This document shows, piece after piece, positions 12,694 to 14,318 of a stretch of 14,318 nt of DNA. Within the stretch, counting starts at the first letter, position 1; every line of letters begins with the position of its first letter. This stretch comes from Candidatus Paceibacter sp. (GTDB lineage: Bacteria > Patescibacteriota > Patescibacteriia > SG8-24 > DYFX01): assembly GCA_020724945.1 (NCBI GenBank), contig DYFX01000027.1:1-14318 (forward strand), in the 5' to 3' direction. A program made the position numbers and the translations under genes. The notes under the pieces were generated by a model. That model saw only the letters and a list, made by a program, of their open reading frames with translations, searched no databases and was not told the origin of the DNA.

Positions 12694-13164
12694 ATGCGCC
12701 GCATCTTTCCGCTCCTCGCGCTCCTGCCCCTTCTCGGCGCCGGCTGCCTGCGCGCCGAGGCGGTCGTCACGAATTTCGAGGAGTGCGCCGCCGCCGGAAA
12801 CCCGGTGATGGAGTCCTATCCGCGCCAGTGCCGCGCGGGGGACACGACCTTCGTCGAAGAGGTTCCGGAAGCGCCCGAACCCGAATCGGTCCGGCTCGAA
12901 CCGGGCGCGCCGCCGTACTGGTTCCGCGGCCTGGTCCTCTCGCTCACGGCCATCGAGGATTCGCGCTGCCCGAAGGATGTCCAGTGCATCTGGGCGGGGG
13001 AGCTCTCCGCCGTGCTGGATGTCAGCCTCGACACGCCCGCATCGGAGCATCTCGAAATCCGGCTCGGCCAGGTCACGCGTCCGCAAGCGGAGGCGTTCGG
13101 CGCCGTCATCCGTCTCGTCGCCATCGACGAGGCGTCAGCGACCGTCGCCGTGGATCTTCCCTGA
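12694..13164 (+). CDS. Lipoprotein with 'NPVMESYPRQC' and 'DSRCPKDVQCIWAGE' motifs
   Basis: 156 residues. The signal peptide ends in LLGAGC with Cys18 as the likely lipidated residue (the -3 Gly is slightly off the classic lipobox). Residues about 27-55 (NFEECAAAGNPVMESYPRQC...) form a short Cys-paired module that recurs in lipoproteins of uncultivated bacteria. The region from about 75 contains LSLTAIEDSRCPKDVQCIWAGE, another recurrent motif in bacterial hypothetical lipoproteins, on a predicted small beta sandwich. Neither module has a function I can name. It starts 3 bases after the C39-like gene with no promoter between, so the two form an operon; an envelope partner or inhibitor of that peptidase is possible but unproven. 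It ends at a shared bidirectional terminator. Confidence 0.8.
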   Translation: MRRIFPLLALLPLLGAGCLRAEAVVTNFEECAAAGNPVMESYPRQCRAGDTTFVEEVPEAPEPESVRLEPGAPPYWFRGLVLSLTAIEDSRCPKDVQCIWAGELSAVLDVSLDTPASEHLEIRLGQVTRPQAEAFGAVIRLVAIDEASATVAVDLP

Positions 13165-13174
13165 TACCGAAAGG

Positions 13175-13200
13175 AAAAACCCCGCGGAAGCGGGGTTTTT
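13175..13200. terminator. Bidirectional terminator between convergent genes
   Basis: CCCCGC/GCGGGG (13180-13185, 13190-13195) with a GGAA loop, five A before and five T after. It can serve both the lipoprotein gene (+) and the second CAP gene (-). Confidence 0.9.
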
Positions 13201-13204
13201 CGGA

Positions 13205-14065
13205 TCACTGCGCGCAAGCGTTGTAGGCCTGCACCTGGCCGTTGTAGACGGCGATCTCGCCTTGGATGCGGCCGATCAGCGCGTTGATCTCGCGCACCAG
13301 CGCGTTATAGGCGTCCACCTTGGCGTTGTAGGCGTCGCGTTCCTCGCGCGACCGCGGCCGGTCGGCCTCGTCGAGCTCGGCTTTCAGCGCCGTCGCTTCG
13401 GCTTCGAGCGTTTCGAGCCGCGCCTTGCCGTCCTCGATCGACGCCTGGAGCTCCGCGCTCACCGCCGGACAGTCGGACAGCGGTTTTCCGAACTCCTGTA
13501 CCGCCATCCAGGTCATGCGGCCTTCGTACAGGCCGCGGCCGACGGCGACGCCGATCTCCGTGAACTTCGGTTCGAGGATGTTGGCGCGGTGACCCGGGCT
13601 GTCCATCCAGGCCTGCACGAGCTCGCGGTCGTCGGCGAAGTTGCCGAGCGCCAGGTTCTCGCCGACCGTGACGAACGCGTATCCGGCCGCCGCGATCACA
13701 TCCGCCGGCCCTTCGCCGGTGGGGGAGTCGTGCGCGAAATACTGCCGCTCGAACATGTCCTTCAGTTTGGCTTCGGCCGCCGCATCAAGCAGGGGGTCGC
13801 GCCGGAGGGCGGCGACGCCCTGGTCGGCGCGATGGCGATTCGTCTCGAGGACGACGCCCTCGACCGTCAGCTGCGCATTCGGCGCTTCGCCCTCCTTGCG
13901 GAGCGGCGGCGGCGCGGAGACCGCCGCAGCGGTCTCTCGCACGGTCTCGGTCACGCGCTCGGCCGCGTCCTCGATCGGCATCAGCAGATCCGGCCGGTCG
14001 CGCACATACCACCAGCCGGCGGCGAGGGCCGCGACGAGGAAGAGCGGAAAAAAGATGCGTTTCAT
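13205..14065 (-). CDS. Exported CAP domain protein with a C-terminal helical hairpin
   Basis: 286 residues: a signal anchor (about 3-20), a linker, a CAP domain (about 66-195), then a long helical tail. CAP marks are ETNRHRADQGVAAL, YFAHDSPTGEG (His112), VGENLALG (Glu136), SPGHRANIL (His159) and IGVAVGRG. The tail (about 203-286) has two charged helices linked near 235-241. Its second half repeats a 7-residue Tyr-Asn unit: DAYNAKV, DAYNALV, then VYNGQV and AYNACAQ. Cys199 and Cys284, at the two ends of the hairpin, are well placed for a disulfide. This differs from the first CAP protein, which has membrane helices instead. The start lies 6 bases after a TGA-extended TACACT box. It is probably an envelope protein; its ligand is unknown. 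Confidence 0.87.
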   Translation of the reverse strand: MKRIFFPLFLVAALAAGWWYVRDRPDLLMPIEDAAERVTETVRETAAAVSAPPPLRKEGEAPNAQLTVEGVVLETNRHRADQGVAALRRDPLLDAAAEAKLKDMFERQYFAHDSPTGEGPADVIAAAGYAFVTVGENLALGNFADDRELVQAWMDSPGHRANILEPKFTEIGVAVGRGLYEGRMTWMAVQEFGKPLSDCPAVSAELQASIEDGKARLETLEAEATALKAELDEADRPRSREERDAYNAKVDAYNALVREINALIGRIQGEIAVYNGQVQAYNACAQ

Positions 14066-14071
14066 GCCGAC

Positions 14072-14080
14072 AGTGTATCA
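14072..14080 (-). promoter_or_regulatory. Extended -10 promoter of the second CAP gene
   Basis: On the minus strand, TGA plus TACACT (box 14072-14077), 6 bases before the ATG. It overlaps the -10 box of the divergent gene. Confidence 0.6.
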
Positions 14081-14081
14081 T
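14076..14081 (+). promoter_or_regulatory. -10 box of the small membrane protein gene
   Basis: TATCAT ends 7 bases before the ATG at 14089. It shares 14076-14077 with the opposing -10 box. Confidence 0.5.
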
Positions 14082-14088
14082 GGAGTGC

Positions 14089-14235
14089 ATGACCTACGAC
14101 GACCTTCTTTTCTACCTCCCGGCGCTCGGCTCCTTCGCGTTCATCGGGATTTCGGTCGTCCTCGGCTACCTCCTCGCGCGCGCCGTCCGCGCTTGGAAGA
14201 AACGCCGGCCTGTGGAAAAGTCCGAAAAATCGTGA
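14089..14235 (+). CDS. Single-pass membrane peptide (48 residues)
   Basis: ATG to TGA, encoding MTYDDLLFYLPALG..., a transmembrane helix from about 6 to 30 and a basic tail (ARAVRAWKKRRPVEKSEKS). The charge pattern predicts an outside N-terminus and a cytoplasmic C-terminus. A TATCAT box 7 bases upstream and a following promoter that uses its stop codon support it as a real gene. No family is recognisable at this length. It is divergent from the second CAP gene across only 23 bases. Confidence 0.6.
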   Translation: MTYDDLLFYLPALGSFAFIGISVVLGYLLARAVRAWKKRRPVEKSEKS

Positions 14236-14241
14236 TATACT
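14213..14241 (+). promoter_or_regulatory. Promoter of the transcription unit leaving the window
   Basis: TGGAAA (14213-14218), a 17-base spacer and TGA-extended TATACT (14236-14241). The TGA of the extended element is the stop codon of the membrane peptide. Predicted start near 14248. Confidence 0.6.
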
Positions 14242-14293
14242 GGAGCGGTCATCGGGGCGATTAAGCCTCGGAAGCAATTCGCGTCTCATCCGT

Positions 14294-14318
14294 ATGATGA
14301 AAGGAATGAAGATGTGCA
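14294..14318 (+). CDS. Possible gene start at the right edge (partial)
   Basis: Four in-frame ATG codons in the last 25 bases (MMKGMKMC...) follow the promoter at 14213-14241 by about 50 bases. There is no Shine-Dalgarno before the first ATG; AAAGGA directly abuts the third. Too little sequence remains to judge whether this is the true start or what is encoded. Confidence 0.3.

Noticed and set aside
10915..13086. A 723-residue minus-strand open frame
   Set aside because: It is antisense to the peptidase and lipoprotein genes, Arg/Asp-rich, and lacks motifs and a promoter; the plus-strand proteins have clear signal peptides and conserved motifs.

Overview
The window is GC-rich (about two-thirds G+C by eye), tightly packed and uses the standard code, with TGA and TAG both read as stops. 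It most resembles a Candidate Phyla Radiation (Patescibacteria, Parcubacteria-like) genome. The evidence is two CAP-domain proteins (one with the His-rich N-terminus and flanking membrane helices common in that group), a sortase beside an LPVTG surface protein, orphan small proteins, and a lipoprotein with the 'NPVMESYPRQC' and 'DSRCPKDVQCIWAGE' motifs that recur in such genomes. I infer the lineage from protein style; there is no rRNA or marker gene here. No tRNA, rRNA, CRISPR array, transposase or integrase was seen, and no gene-free stretch exceeds 300 bases.

Layout. 1-1338: the tail of an upstream gene, a short GpsA-type glycerol-3-phosphate dehydrogenase, and a UmuD-like protein. 1393-5786: cell-surface block with a membrane-anchored CAP protein (+), then on the minus strand a sortase and its probable substrate, an 812-residue LPVTG protein with five prealbumin-like repeats. 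5974-8499: polymerase V catalytic subunit UmuC, an orphan receiver-domain protein and an unrecognised protein. 8567-10951: an unrecognised minus-strand protein, a polysaccharide deacetylase, a MazG/DCTPP-like nucleotide pyrophosphohydrolase and a 72-residue acidic protein. 10996-14318: a secreted papain-like (C39-like) putative cysteine peptidase followed by a lipoprotein, a convergent second CAP protein, a 48-residue membrane peptide and the start of a further transcription unit.

Two themes stand out. First, two enzymes have lost a catalytic residue in otherwise well-conserved motifs. The UmuD homologue begins at about the UmuD' position, has an in-frame stop just upstream, and carries Glu where the catalytic Lys should be, so it looks like a UmuD' made without cleavage. 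The sortase has Ser in place of its nucleophilic Cys. The last repeat of the LPVTG protein has likewise lost its Lys-Glu-Asn isopeptide triad. Second, most genes have a -10 box (often TGn-extended) ending 6-9 bases before the start codon and no Shine-Dalgarno, which predicts leaderless transcription. The few genes with a longer leader do carry a purine-rich ribosome-binding site. Promoters are nested in the stop codons or terminators of neighbouring genes.

Functionally, the block combines envelope building and surface display (deacetylase, sortase, LPVTG protein, CAP proteins, secreted peptidase, lipoprotein, possibly GpsA for lipid precursors) with mutagenic DNA-damage tolerance (UmuD'-like plus UmuC) and nucleotide-pool sanitation (MazG-like).
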